Below, in pieces: positions 10,493 to 22,678 of a stretch of DNA of 64,000 nt. This DNA is from Tieghemostelium lacteum (Eukaryota; Evosea; Eumycetozoa; Dictyosteliales; Raperosteliaceae), in assembly GCA_001606155.1 (NCBI GenBank), contig LODT01000028.1, positions 1,464,735-1,528,734 on the forward strand, in the 5' to 3' direction. The notes beneath the pieces are model-generated. The model saw nothing but the letters and a program-made list of their open reading frames with translations, did no database searches and had not been told where the DNA came from. Position 1 is the first letter of the stretch, and each line of letters begins with the position of its first letter. The position numbers and the translations under genes were made by a program.

Positions 10493-13130
10493 TTAACTTT
10501 CAAACAGTTTTTTAATTTCCTTCATTCTTCTGTGTTTTCTAATGAGAATAAACAGTGCTATGGTTATTGCTAATAGACCTACAAAAGATGGCACTACAAT
10601 GGCAGGTATCATCCACGATACTGATCCTTGAGGTTTAGGGTTTACATATTTAATATAGGTATATGTAAAGTTTGGATAAATAAATGATTGTCCATCCACT
10701 GTTATATTCAATGGATAGATCTTTATAAGTTTCTCTTGTTCGTCGGCTTCAAATGAGAGGAAACATGATACATAGTCATAAAACTTTAAATCATTGTAAA
10801 CATATATACAATCTCTTTTACCAATTTGAATGGAGGTTTTGTTATCTGAAACTAATGATTTACCTCTAATGTAAACAGTACTATTTACATTGTTACATGA
10901 TGGTGTGCATGAATAGGACTCAATAATAGGTGCTGTAAATGCATAAGATACATTATTTGGATTCTGAGTTTCAGTACCATCAAGTTTAATGCTAATTGGT
11001 ATATCTTTTCCTGATCCTGCTGGTAATGTACATGCAATCTGTCTACGATTACTACCAATTACAGTTGGTGATTGACATGAATTATTTCCAATTTGCACGC
11101 TTATATCTCTACTATAGTAAAAGAAAGCTCCATTAATGGTAATTGGACCTCCTTTAGTGTCAACCTGTGAAAAACCACCTACACTAGGTTGAATTTGGAA
11201 AGACATTTCATTACTAACTTGTCCATCGACATTTAAAGATACTTGTACAGTTGTTCCAGGTTGTTCAGTTGGTGGAATTTCAAATTTAACTTCATGGTGA
11301 TCGACTGAATAAGACCCTGAAAACAATGATTTTTTGTAGAATAATTGAGCCTTACTAGAAATTTGTCCAAAGTTACTACCATTTAATAGACCATATGCAA
11401 CTAATTGTTTGGATTCACTTATATGAGGTTCAAGATAACTCAATAAGAATTTTTCAGAAGATAATGAACTGATGGTTATTTGAACATTGTTATTCAAACC
11501 TGTTCCAGGTGTAGATGTACATAATAATTGGTATCCAGTTTGATTGGGATCTTGTTGACATGATTGTAAACCAATTGGTGGGTTGTCACCGGATAACACT
11601 AAACTTAGAGGTTCTTTGGCAAATGAAAATAATGATAAATAGCTACCAGTGACTGTTACAATACCTCCTTCAGTTGGTGATTTAGTGCAAGAAGTTACAA
11701 GTGGTTTGAAACTCATATTATATTGATTGGAAATTTTCTTTCCTACTTGAACTTGAATTATACCATTTTGGGAGTTCTTTGGTAACTTTACAGTTAATTG
11801 ATCAAAGCCAGCAGTTACAGTTAATGTACCTGCAGCAATAGCATTACTGAATTGTTGATCATTAAATTTAACAATTGAGGAAGCATCAGAACCCAAACTC
11901 TCACCATGAATTAAAATCTGACCATTTGATAGAGTTTCAGCACTCTTGATGATTGGTACACCATAAGTAAACAATACAACACTTGATGTATCTTGAGTAA
12001 CTGAATCTATAGTTACTTTAAGAGGAAGATCATCACCAATTCCAGAACCCAATTGACATACAAGAACAGTGTAATCACCTTGTACAGGGTTAGTTGGATT
12101 GGTACATTGTACAGTTGAACTAGAAGTTACAACACTAATTTCCACAGTACTTGCTGACCCATCTGATCTCTGACAATTTAGATACTGACCAGTAATAGTT
12201 ATTAAACCACCTTTACTTGGAGCTGATGTAACACTCTTTAACAATGGTCTGATATAAAGTGAATAAGGTGATGTATTACCTATACTATCAACTGTAACAT
12301 CCAATTGAATCTTTTGAGATTGTGTATAGTTATTACTTATCAATAATTCAGTATGTGGTACAGATATCTGTACAACATCAATATCCACACTATTAGCCTT
12401 TAGTGAAATTTTATCTAAAACTGCACCAAAGTTCTTTCCAGTCAATGCTATTTGACTATTTGATATTTTATTACTAGTAATAATAGGTGCTAAATAATAT
12501 AAAAAGTATAAGTATACTTATATTATAATATAAATTTAGAAAATAGTTACGTTGAAATGTCATATTATAATTGGTTACAATTAATGTTGGGAAAACTACG
12601 CTAAATGGACCTGTACCTGTGGGTGCAGTTAAAATGATTTTATCCCATTGTGTATTATCAACAACTGTAATACGAGTAGTTGGTTGATCTCCAATTGCCA
12701 TACCAACAATCTTTGAATAGTTTCTTAATGGGGTATCTTTCCAAAATGAACCAAAAATGGAAAATGAACCACCACTGGTTGGTGGAAGAATATTCTTTGT
12801 TGAGTCCATGTAAGGTGTTAATATAAGTTTTGCAGTTGAGCCTGATTTTGCAGGATTCAAAGTCATTGTGTAAATACCAGTAACTTCATTGATTTTCAAT
12901 GTAATCTCTCCATTGTTTGTATCAATACAATTGATATCTGCAGTAGTGTAGGTATTTACAGCTGAAACAGATACTATATTCTGACATGTTGAACCTCCAG
13001 TTATTACAAATTTTAATTTAAACGGAGAATCATTATTATTTCCTGTTAATACGTCTCCATAGGTAACCATCACCATGGTTGAAACTAACAGTAACACTGT
13101 TTTACACAGTGTCACTTTATCTATCTTCAT
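10493..13130 (-). CDS. Tgr-like TIG-repeat cell-surface protein (copy 2)
   Basis: Exon 1 is 13130-12551 and exon 2 is 12489-10493; the intron is GTAACT...TTTAG, phase 1. The product is 858 aa, the same modelled length as its downstream neighbour. A hydrophobic signal region (KTVLLLVSTMVMVTYG) is followed by TIG modules with GG-T-(I/V)-G phrases (KGGLITITGQYL, EGGIVTVTGSYL, KGGPITINGAFFYY). A membrane span lies at about 819-843 (WMIPAIVVPSFVGLL onward), with a basic 15-residue tail. The intron falls at the same place and phase as in copy 1, so the two are tandem paralogues. Their sequences have diverged a lot, as expected for polymorphic recognition proteins. The role is inferred as homophilic or heterophilic cell-cell recognition during aggregation. 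Confidence 0.87.
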
Positions 13131-13619
13131 TCTTTTCCTAGTTTTTCTATTTTTAAATTTAAAGATAAGATACCTTAAAATATACTAATAATACAGCAAT
13201 AATATTAATTATAATAATATATTATTTTAAAATAAATAGAATATATGTTTAGATGATTTTAAAATGGTGTGGAGGAAAAAAATTAAATATTAAAACAGTT
13301 AGTGGTAGTGGTGGTGGTGGTGAGTGTGGGTAGGTGTTTGAGTGATTTTGATAAATGTTAAAATAAAACATAACCCCTACAATGGTGTGTGTGTGAAAGT
13401 AAGTTAGTGTGTAAATCAGTCAAATGAGTCTATAGGTTCTCTTTTATAAATATATTTTTTGTTTTTATATATTTCAACCACACCCACACACACACTAATC
13501 ACAATGTGAATAGATTTATCAACGATTACCCTCTTTAAGTTCAGCCTAGCCTGATTAATTTAAATTTGAATTTAATTATACTATATTTACTATTTATTCT
13601 CTATATTCTAAAAATGACA
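13131..13619 (-). promoter_or_regulatory. promoter region of Tgr-like copy 2 with GT/CA-rich boxes
   Basis: The spacer has no coding frame but has dense strand-biased boxes: AGTGGTAGTGGTGGTGGTGG then TGAGTGTGGGTAGGTGTTTG at 13301-13340, a GTGTGTGTG run near 13386-13394, and ACCACACCCACACACACACT near 13478-13496. These match the G-box/CA-rich element type bound by GBF in D. discoideum. The opposed orientation of the GT and CA boxes is notable. Function is inferred. Confidence 0.5.
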
Positions 13620-14214
13620 TTAATGTTCTTCGGAAGATTTAAAGAATTTATTATAATCAATCTCCCAATTTGAGTAATATTTTGAAATTTCGAAACCTGT
13701 ATTCCAATAAAATCATAATGTTAACATTCTAATAATCCTGAAAATCCAATGTTGTCCTATACAATCATACCTTTTCCATCTTTAGAAATAACTTGATGTG
13801 GTCCAATTAATTCAATTTTATCATCTCTAAAGTTAATTTAATCTCTCTGTTAATATTATTCTGAATATGCTATAGTAATGAATATTCTCTCTATTATTAA
13901 CCTACCTAAATAAACTAACTTTTTGATAATCGTTCATTGCAAAACCTTCTTTTCTAAACATTTGATGAAATTGTGGTGATCTTTCATATCTAACATCAAC
14001 AGTATTTGTAGAACCATAAATTCTCAAATATGTAGATGTATTTCTATAGAGTAGAGTTTTAATGTGTTAAAAATAGTCCAACTATACTGAAATGTGTAAT
14101 AACATACTTGTAATCTGTACTTTCTTGAACTCTTTTTCTACTATCAGTAATTGGTCTAGATTCTAAAATCTGTCTGACCTCTTCAACTGATTGATCTGTA
14201 GTTTTTGTTGACAT
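13620..14214 (-). CDS. unrecognised 125-aa soluble protein, four exons
   Basis: Modelled as 14214-14108, 14043-13906, 13826-13771 and 13696-13620. The introns have donors GTATGT, GTAGGT and GTATGA and AG acceptors, giving 378 coding bases to a TAA. The product starts MSTKTTDQSVEEVRQILESR, is charged and shows no signal or membrane segment. It contains aromatic-rich patches (TYLRIYGSTNTVDVRYE, KYYSNWEIDYNKFFKSSEEH). Three introns resolving to one clean frame is good evidence that it is real. In the third exon a short read-through alternative would end at a nearby TAG, but the downstream exon is clearly coding. I recognise no family. It lies between Tgr-like copy 2 and a FOLN gene, all on the minus strand. 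Confidence 0.65.
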
Positions 14215-14311
14215 TCTGTTGTAATAAAAAAATAACAAAAAAAAAAAAATTTTAATTTTGTATTGTAATAAAAGAAAGTGATTATGACGAAATATTTAAA
14301 TATTTAAGAGT

Positions 14312-16009
14312 TTATTGACAATGTGGTTGACCATTTTGAATACTACAAGAGGAATTTGGTGGACATAAAACAAAGTTACATAGACTCTGACAGGTACCAG
14401 TTTGAGAAATGCAAATTTCACCAGCAACACAAGTACCACCGCAATTGTTTGGTGCATTGGTTGGAGTTGGTGGATTAGTTGGAGTACTTGAAGTAGTTGA
14501 ATTATTGCTTGGTGGAGCAAAACAAGTTGGTATGAATTGACAGCAATTGGGTTCAAGAACTGAGCAGTTTCTAGGTAACATGATACATTGTAGACCTACT
14601 TGACTACATGGTAGATCTTGACAGGTTATACAATGTGGGGGTGGTTGTGGTGGATAGTTTCTGATACAAACTGCGTTGGGTCCTACTTGAGTGCAATGGT
14701 ATCCTGGTGGACAGTGTACTAGTGGGCATAGGTCACTGGGGTGACTTGGAATACATAATGGTCCTTTTGGTGTATCTACACATCTCTTACCAATTGGGCA
14801 ATCTACAAGTCTACAAGTTGGTGAAATTGGTTTAGCAATACATGTAATTAATCCATTGAGAATTGTACAATTGTATCCTAGTGGACATTCAGTATGTTCA
14901 CATGACTCTGGATCGAGTTCTCTGACACAAATGGGTCTACCAGTTTCCTGTGATTGAGTACAATAGTAGAATGGTGGACATATAATATCATCACAGGTTG
15001 GGAAACTTGGTGGAATGTGTTTCTTTACACATGTTTCTTTGTAGTCTACAATTACACAATAGTAATCTGGTGGACATTGAGTGTATTCACATTGTGGGAA
15101 TGCATCTTTGACACAGACTGCCAACCCATTCCAGTACTGGCAATGGTAGTTAATAGGACAACGAGTACCATTACACAGTCCATGGTGTGGTGGTGGTGTT
15201 GGTGGTTCAATAGATGGTACACATCTGTTATGGATACATTGTTGATATGGAGGACATTGTGCATCTGATTTACACCATTTGGGAGGTGGTGGTGGAGGTG
15301 GCCAGATCTTATCTGTACAAACTGCTTTACCATTATAGACACGACAGTAATGGTGTGGGGGACATAGGACATCGTCACATGGATCACCACTCTTTGGAAC
15401 ACAAACTGCAAGACCACCAGACTGAACCTGACAACAGAATCCCTTTGGACAATGCACATTGTCACATGGGTTACCACCAGAAGAGGAACCTGAAGATGAT
15501 GAAGATGTAGATGATTTACAAACTGGAATTCTTGGGCAACAAGAAGTACCATAGCATGGTCTAGACTCAACCCATTCACATTCATTATTTGGGCAATGCA
15601 AAGATTCACATGAGCTATTTGGAGTTTTGTAATATTCCATATTATAAGTTGGTTTACAGGTACTCCAAATCTCGTAGATATCACCAGTTGATTGTTCTTT
15701 CATACAAGATAAATCTTGATTCAAACAACCTGAACCATCATCATTTACACAAAAGAATTGTTGTTTCTTACAGCAAGATACAAATGGTAAATATTTACAT
15801 CTATTATCACTCTTACAAGCAGTTTCTCCTAAATATCCACATTCTAACCAAAAAAAGAAAAAATAATGAAAAAAAAGAAATATTAATATATATATATAGA
15901 GTAGGTTTTATATTATTTAAAATTTACCAAAATGACCACGATTCTCTTCAATGGCTATAGATATTTTAAAAAGTATAAATATAATTAAAAAGCTATATAA
16001 AACTTTCAT
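14312..16009 (-). CDS. secreted cysteine-rich FOLN-repeat protein (spore-coat/matrix type)
   Basis: Exon 1 is 16009-15928 and exon 2 is 15843-14312 (GTAAAT...TTAG, phase 1), giving 537 aa. A signal peptide (MKVLYSFLIIFILFKISIA) is followed by an N-terminal Cys-rich segment and then about ten follistatin-like (FOLN) modules of the form C-x3-x-C-P-x-G/Y-x-C, for example CDNVHCPKGFCCQ, CDDVLCPPHHYCR and CDDIICPPFYYCT. A Pro-rich spacer follows and another Cys cluster ends the protein. No membrane span is seen. D. discoideum spore-coat and prespore proteins (SP96, SP70, SP85) use such modules, so a spore-coat or extracellular-matrix role is likely. The precise orthologue is not clear. Confidence 0.82.
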
Positions 16010-17222
16010 TTTTATATTATTTTAATTATTGAGTCAATAATATTCAATAGTTTAATAATATAATTTTAAAACACAATGATAAAATGAAGAAGATTTAAGT
16101 ATTTATACTTAATTAATTTGTTAAACCACTTAAAAAAAATAAATTACAATAACAACAACAGAGTTGCAAATTTACTACTACTAACAATAGTAGTAGAATA
16201 TGTTGTCTAGCACTGCTATTTCATCAAGTGTAGAAATGTTAGTTTGATTACAACACTATATAGTAATAGTAGTAGTTGTAGTTGTAATTATACCATAGCT
16301 ATGGTGCAGTGGGGGTAGTGGAAATACTTATACTTTGATCAATGGAAACTACATGGGGTATAGTGTGGTGTTTTTTTGGGATTATAATTTCATACTGTTG
16401 TTATAAAAAATTTATTTATTTACCCACACTCTATTCCCTCAATCATTGTTTTAAAAAAAAAGGAGGGAGAATTATTGTAGAAAGTTATATTATTCTAAAT
16501 TAACCCCTTGATAGTTTAAAATGTTTACTCTATATTTATATTTATGTAATATTTGGTGATTTAAATCTCCCCATTTCAATCAATGAAGAAAATATATAAA
16601 TATTACAGTGTTTTTTTTTACATGAAAGAGTAATATTCATATGAAAATTTGTATAATCACACCATCAGTTAATAACACACCTAAAAAGGTGTTTTAAAAA
16701 AAAATAAAAAACCAATAATAAAGTGTGTGAACACTGAATATTGATTTTAGAAATTTCATTATCAACCTGTATTGCTGCCGTTTCATTACAAACTAATTGC
16801 TATTAAAGTTTGTAATAAGTAATGTAAAATCTATTTTTCTAATCTCGATTTGCCTAATATTCCGAGATATCTAATACAGATTGGAACATCTCAATATTTC
16901 AAGAATATTCTTATTTTTTTATTTATTTATTCATTTCTATTTTAAAACTATTTTTTTCATCAAAGTGCTCTTAATTGGGTTGTTCTATATGCGAATCTGC
17001 CCAGTGTTTACAATCAACTATACCATCAAAGTAAGCTGCTTGGCATGCTGGGTATATATGCTTTCACTATAACAACTACCTGCTAGAATGGATTAATATG
17101 AATGTAAATCATTTGATCCCGAGGAGAGAAGCAAATCTGATTTGCTGTATTGAAAGATCAATAAACTTTTATTAAAAAAAAATTTATTTTTTTGTGATCT
17201 TCTAAATTAGTGCTTTTCTATA
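16010..17222. promoter_or_regulatory. divergent promoter region of FOLN gene and iminopeptidase gene
   Basis: This 1.2-kb spacer has no supported gene. Towards the FOLN gene it carries a perfect 14-base palindrome ACCATAGCTATGGT (16292-16305), GTGCAGTGGGGGTAGTGG (about 16304-16320), TAGTGTGGTG (16361-16370) and ACCCACACT (16422-16430). These are GT/CA-rich boxes like those of the other surface-protein genes here. Nearer the iminopeptidase lie a 10-base inverted repeat (16785-16794 with 16807-16816) and AGCAAATC-T-GATTTGCT (17130-17146). Functions are unknown; the GBF link is inferred. Confidence 0.4.
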
Positions 17223-18263
17223 ATGTCAACTAAACCAATTTCAAAAATTGTTGATGAAATATCAGCAGAACAAGTTAAAGTTAAAACTAATGTATTTAAC
17301 TACCCAAGAACATTATATCCAGCCATTGAACCATACAAAACACACAGATTAAAAGTTGATGACATTCATGAACTGTACATTGAAGAAAGTGGTAACCCAC
17401 AATCTGAAAAATGTGTAATTTTCTGTCATGGTGGTCCAGGTGGAGGTTTAGAAGACAATTACAGACGTTATTTCGATCCAGTTGCCTACAGAGTAGTACT
17501 ATTTGACCAAAGAGGTTGTGGTAAATCTACACCTTTTGCATGTCTTGAAAACAACACCACATGGCATTTAGTAGATGATATGGAGAAGATTAGAGTGTAT
17601 TTAGGTATCAACAATTGGATAGTTTTTGGTGGTAGTTGGGGATCTACACTTGCACTCTCCTATGCTGAAACTCATCCATCTCGTGTCAAAGCTCTTTGTC
17701 TTCGTGGTATTTTCACACTCAGAAGAGAAGAACTTTTATTTTTCTACCAGTGTGGTGGAGGTGCCAATTGGATTTTCCCAGACTATTTTGCAGAATATGT
17801 TAAACCAATTCCAGTAAATGAAAGATATGATATGATTTCAGCCTACAATAGAAGACTTACAGGAACTGATGAAAAAATTAAATTAGAAGCTGCACTAGCA
17901 TGGACAGCTTGGGAGATGGCTACCTCTAAACTCATTATCGACAAGGAAAAGATTTCTGGTGGTGAAGACCCCCAATTTGCAATCCCATTTGCACGTATTG
18001 AAAATCATTACTTTGTACATGGTGGTTGGTTCAATGAAGATGATCAACTCATTAAAAATGCACACATTCTTAAAAACATTCCAGGTGTAATAGTAGGTGG
18101 TCGTTATGATATCGTATGTCCTGCTAAAAGTGCTTGGGATCTCAAACAAGTTTGGGGTGACAAAGTAGATCTAACCTTTATTCCAGACAGTGGTCACTCC
18201 ATGTCTGAACCAGGTATCATAAGTTGTCTAGTTGAAGCAATGGACAGATTCAGAGATCTCTAA
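17223..18263 (+). CDS. proline iminopeptidase (peptidase family S33)
   Basis: Single-exon 346-aa alpha/beta hydrolase. It removes N-terminal proline from peptides. The oxyanion motif HGGPGGG begins at residue 69, the nucleophile sits in GGSWGS (Ser138), the acid is probably Asp296 in GGRYDIVCP, and the base is His325 in DSGHSM. DQRGCGKSTP (about 95-104) and WTAWEMA in the cap are typical of bacterial-type proline iminopeptidases, and the length is usual for the family. There is no signal peptide, so it is probably cytosolic. The start ATG is the first in frame. It converges with the ComC-like gene, about 100 bases apart. High confidence in family and fold. Confidence 0.95.
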   Translation: MSTKPISKIVDEISAEQVKVKTNVFNYPRTLYPAIEPYKTHRLKVDDIHELYIEESGNPQSEKCVIFCHGGPGGGLEDNYRRYFDPVAYRVVLFDQRGCGKSTPFACLENNTTWHLVDDMEKIRVYLGINNWIVFGGSWGSTLALSYAETHPSRVKALCLRGIFTLRREELLFFYQCGGGANWIFPDYFAEYVKPIPVNERYDMISAYNRRLTGTDEKIKLEAALAWTAWEMATSKLIIDKEKISGGEDPQFAIPFARIENHYFVHGGWFNEDDQLIKNAHILKNIPGVIVGGRYDIVCPAKSAWDLKQVWGDKVDLTFIPDSGHSMSEPGIISCLVEAMDRFRDL

Positions 18264-18366
18264 AACTAATCACTGTTTTAAAATAAAAAACACACAAAAC
18301 AACATTATATCTTTATAATGTTCAAATTTACAAAATTGTACATGAATAGTATGTTTGTACAAATTC

Positions 18367-21300
18367 CTATTTATTATCTATATTTTCAACAATATCAATA
18401 TTGTTGATAATATTTTCATTATTATTATCATTATTATTATTACGGTTATCCAATTCATTTAATCTTATACTATTCAATGCCTGTAATAATAATCTATCTT
18501 GTCGATTTTTATAGATAACATATACAATCATTAAAACAAAAGCACCTATAAATACAATAACACCAATTATAATACCAGCAAGTTGAGCTTTTGTCAATGA
18601 TCTATCTTTTAAAACTTTACAAATGGAACCATTTTTATCCATGGCTGATGTAAAATCTCTTAGTAATGTAAAATCCTTAATTATGTTTAATTGATTAGTA
18701 TTTTGTAAATAATGAAAATTGATAATAATTTAATATATATACATACTGGATCAATTAATATATTTTGTCTATAATGAGGTATTTGTATGGCAATGAGAGA
18801 ATTAATACTATTGGTAATGGCACTGCTGTTAAGAGTGGTAAGTAATTGTGATGAAACTCTTTGAACTTTATCATCAATAATAGCTCTTTTTATAAATCTA
18901 CCATAGAGTGAATGATCGTTGATTTGTAATTTTACATATTCTGAATCGTCAATGGAATTAGTATAGTTACTAGACTCCTGATAGATGCATGACCCTTCAT
19001 TGAGTTCTGTTGTGTGTATTTGTGCTGCCAGTCGTATTTGAAGTGTATTCAAAGCTGATGTGAATCCGTATGGTGTAATGGTTATGGTGTATTTGATTGT
19101 TGATGGTCTCATATCTAACTCCTTATCTGCAAATTCAAAAGTATCAGATTCATGATACCATTGCAGACCAATGGTGATATTTGTCCTTACCCCATTATTT
19201 GTTACATTGGTTAGATATTGGTAGTATAAACTATATGGTGAGGATGTATTTCCAGTGAGATTAGTGAATATCCATGTATTAAATACATGTGGTGTTACAA
19301 TAGTACCATTAGATGCAACTTCATTTAGTGATAGTATACTAATAAGTGTGTTTATAGATATACTCTCACCATCTTGTGATGAGACATCAACATTAATTGT
19401 TGAATTGGGTGATGTTGAGTTTATATCTGGTGGTGATGTATTGATAATTTGTGATAGACAATCAGCACCATACCAAGGTTCAACGCATTTACAACCTGAT
19501 CTTAAACACACACCATTAGTCTCTCCACCACATGGTGGGCTACCAGGACAACTTGGTACAGGTAACGTAGGTGACGGTGTAGGTTCAGTTCTATTCAGAT
19601 AACTAACTGGATAGACTGTATAGGTATTCGACCGTTTCAAACTATTAAAAAATGTAACATTAAAAGGATACTGAAAAGCAGGTAAACCATCTATAGACAA
19701 TGCAACTGATCTTAAAAATGGTATTGTATAATTCTTTAAGAAACCATCTTGTTCAACTAAAACCCCACTCATAGAGATATCCGATGGTTTTCCAAATTTC
19801 TTTCCAAAAAGAGTCAAACTACCACCTGATAGTGTGATTGGTAGATTACTTTCAATCAATGGTGTTAATGTGTCCATAACCACTGGATAATCTACAGAAC
19901 CCTCTAAACCAGCTACATTTAATGCAATATCTGTTACACCGTATACAGAGACTCTAAATACACCAATAGGCCATCCAAACCCATAAGGAAGATCAGTAGA
20001 ACATTGGCCACTAAATGCAGTGTCATTAACTGTAAATTTACTACTCTGTACATAGAACTCTTGAAGTACTGTAAAGAACTTACAATAGGGTATATGACGC
20101 TCTGAAATCTCACTTTGAAGATCTTGACCTGAAAATGAAATTGATATACCTCTATTAAGAAGACCAACATCCACAGTACCTGTATTCACCAGAGATATAT
20201 TAGATATCACCGGTGGTGTGTTATCTGAAGTTTCATCAGGACATGAAAGTACAATTACATCACTATTTGAGTTGTTTATGTACATAAATGGTGTAATTCC
20301 TGATGATTGTCCGTATTTAAAAGTACTTTTGACCAAACCTCTATCAACAAGTTCAACTTCTACGACTCTGAATGTCACAGTACTAGTTGAGCATTCAGAT
20401 GGTGTGGGTATACTAAATGTATAGCTATCCAGATTAATATTCTTTCCAGTGATATTCAATTCGAATACAAATGGCAGTATATCCTCTGTTGATTGTATTT
20501 TTATAAAACCACTTTTTAAACCATTTACACTATCAGAGATTGTAAATGTCCATGATAGAGTATCTTCATTGGATGTAGTGTTTATAAATGTGAAAACTGG
20601 AGGGAACCTATCACCTCTCACAGAAGACACCATTAACTGTGCTCTCTGCAATCCCACCAAATTAACCATATCAATCGATCTAAAAGCCAATTCTGGGTAA
20701 AAGAATGTATATTCTAAAGCTCCTGATAGAGGATTCATAGGAATATAGAAATTAATTATAAACATTTTCAAAACTCCATCATAGTAACCTTGAAATGTTT
20801 TACTTGGATCCTGTAAATCTAAAGATAAATAAACCTTTCCATTTACCAACGTATACCTAGGATCAAATTGTACCATCAATTGAACGTCTGCACCCTTATT
20901 TGTCAAATTTAAATTATTTTTTGAAAAATTCCAAAATGTTATAAAATCAGAAGAAACAAATGATTTGGATCTACTGATTGTTCCTGGGAATCCGTAGAGT
21001 TTAAGTGGTAACTGTACACTATTTACAATACCCGCACCATATTGCACTCTATTCAGTGCATTGTCATAGGCTACTACTCTGATTACTGGATATGTAGGTG
21101 AAGGAAGGTCCAATTTAAATGGAACTATTTTCTCATAGATAGCACTTAGGATGACAAGTCCGGTTGATACAACTTTTGTTGCCAAAACCTCTGCAATATC
21201 GCTACTATCAATAGAACCATACACCCCATTGTTATCTAAAGTCATTCTAAATACACCAGAACTCTCATCAGTAACTTTGATTCTTATAATCATAGATAGG

Positions 21301-22678
21301 TTACCAATGGATATGTATTGAACATAGTCGATAACTGGTGGAGTTGTATCATTACCAGTAACTCCAAATGAAATATTATTAAATAAAAGTGATTGTGAAT
21401 TTAAATAATAAGGTAACATGTACCTATAAGAGCCTGAACTTTGGTATCTTCGACCATTTACAATACCAACAGGAACAGGTACATAACTACTTAATAAAGT
21501 GAACCCATTCACACCTGGCAAAACCACTGTATTCAACCAAGGTTGTGGAAACTTCCAAGTCAAGGTATAACTTACCATAGTGTAACTTGGTGATACAAAA
21601 GTATCAAAAGGTACAGAATCACCAACTGACATTTGTTGAATAGGATTCGGTGAATTTACCATTAGTGATCTCTTTAACTGATAAGGAGTCACTTGGTCAT
21701 ATATATACAATTTTAATGAATTATTACCTGAATTCAAGGGTTGAGTTATACCCAACAATGTTATCGTATTACCATTATCTCCAACCTTATATATCTTCCC
21801 TAACTGACTTGAAAAATCAAATGGTGATGTAAAATTTTTATAAACCTCTATTAACATATATCCTCTTGCTCCTATCCAAACTTGGTTCTCACTCGGTAGA
21901 ACCTTAGTTTGTAAAACATCATTTATAGTTGATGCTTTAAGAAATTTTTTAATTAGTTACTATTCTTTCCTACACTTTTCAATGTATATTGGCAAAACTT
22001 ACTTCCAGGTATATATGAAGGTAAAGTTATAGTTGAAGTATTTTGATAAGTTATTTGAAGTTGAAGAGGAGTGGAATTACTTTGAAAATTAATATTTGCA
22101 TTTAATAGTGCAAAATTAGAGTACAATAGATTGTCAACACGTTGACAAGTGTACCCTGTAGATAGGGATGCAACTGAAAATGAAATTCCTTTAGAAGCAT
22201 TAAAAAACAATGGATAAGAAACTAGTCCTTGTGAATCCAAGAATGCCGGTGAATTGGAGATTAAATAAGGTGGTGATGATTGAACTGAAGGTGACATGTA
22301 TAAAGTGCTATATTGCAGACACTCATAAACAGTCGTCGGTACGATATGAGGTGAAAATGTACTATCAACTATATTCAGACTAAAATTTGCTTGTCCCGCT
22401 TGCACTCTAATCTCTATAAAATATAGATACTCGCTATTATCTTGTCCTATTAATTGAAATGTATTGGTAGGGCTATCAGGTAGAGCTGATATCGATGATA
22501 TACCTCTAAGATAGGAATCTGTAATGGTATAATAGAATTGATAGTAACAATATCCATCAGAACGTGCATAGATACTGTTCCATAGTGGATCTGTTACATC
22601 TACAACTTGATAATCAACTTGAATAGCACACAATAGATTACACAAAAACACTATTACTAATACTAAAGATGCTATCAT
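18367..22678 (-). CDS. ComC-like EGF/TIG transmembrane protein, 1390 aa
   Basis: Three exons (22678-22003, 21934-18747, 18675-18367) joined by GTAAGT...AAAG and GTATGT...TTAAG introns, with frame kept. The N-terminus is a signal peptide (MIASLVLVIVFLCNLLCA). A very long, Cys-poor beta-rich ectodomain follows. A TIG-like piece lies near residue 940-1000 (LSGGSLTLFGKKFG) and one EGF module at about 1020-1052 (CGGETNGVCLRSGCKCVEPW then YGADC). A membrane span lies at about 1321-1344 (AGIIIGVIVFIGAFVLMIVY), with an Asn-rich cytosolic tail. The layout matches the large dictyostelid ComC/LagD-type EGF protein family; ComC is a cell-sorting and communication protein in D. discoideum. Orthology to a particular member is not claimed. 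It probably acts at the surface during development. Confidence 0.82.

Noticed and set aside
15052-15684. Frame of about 210 codons overlapping the FOLN gene in another minus-strand frame
   Set aside because: Composition is His/Val-rich nonsense produced by the Cys-module DNA, with no start context or domain.
16881-17072. 63-codon hydrophobic frame upstream of the iminopeptidase
   Set aside because: It does not start at ATG, the Phe/Ile/Leu composition is that of T-rich spacer, and no family or splice partner was found.
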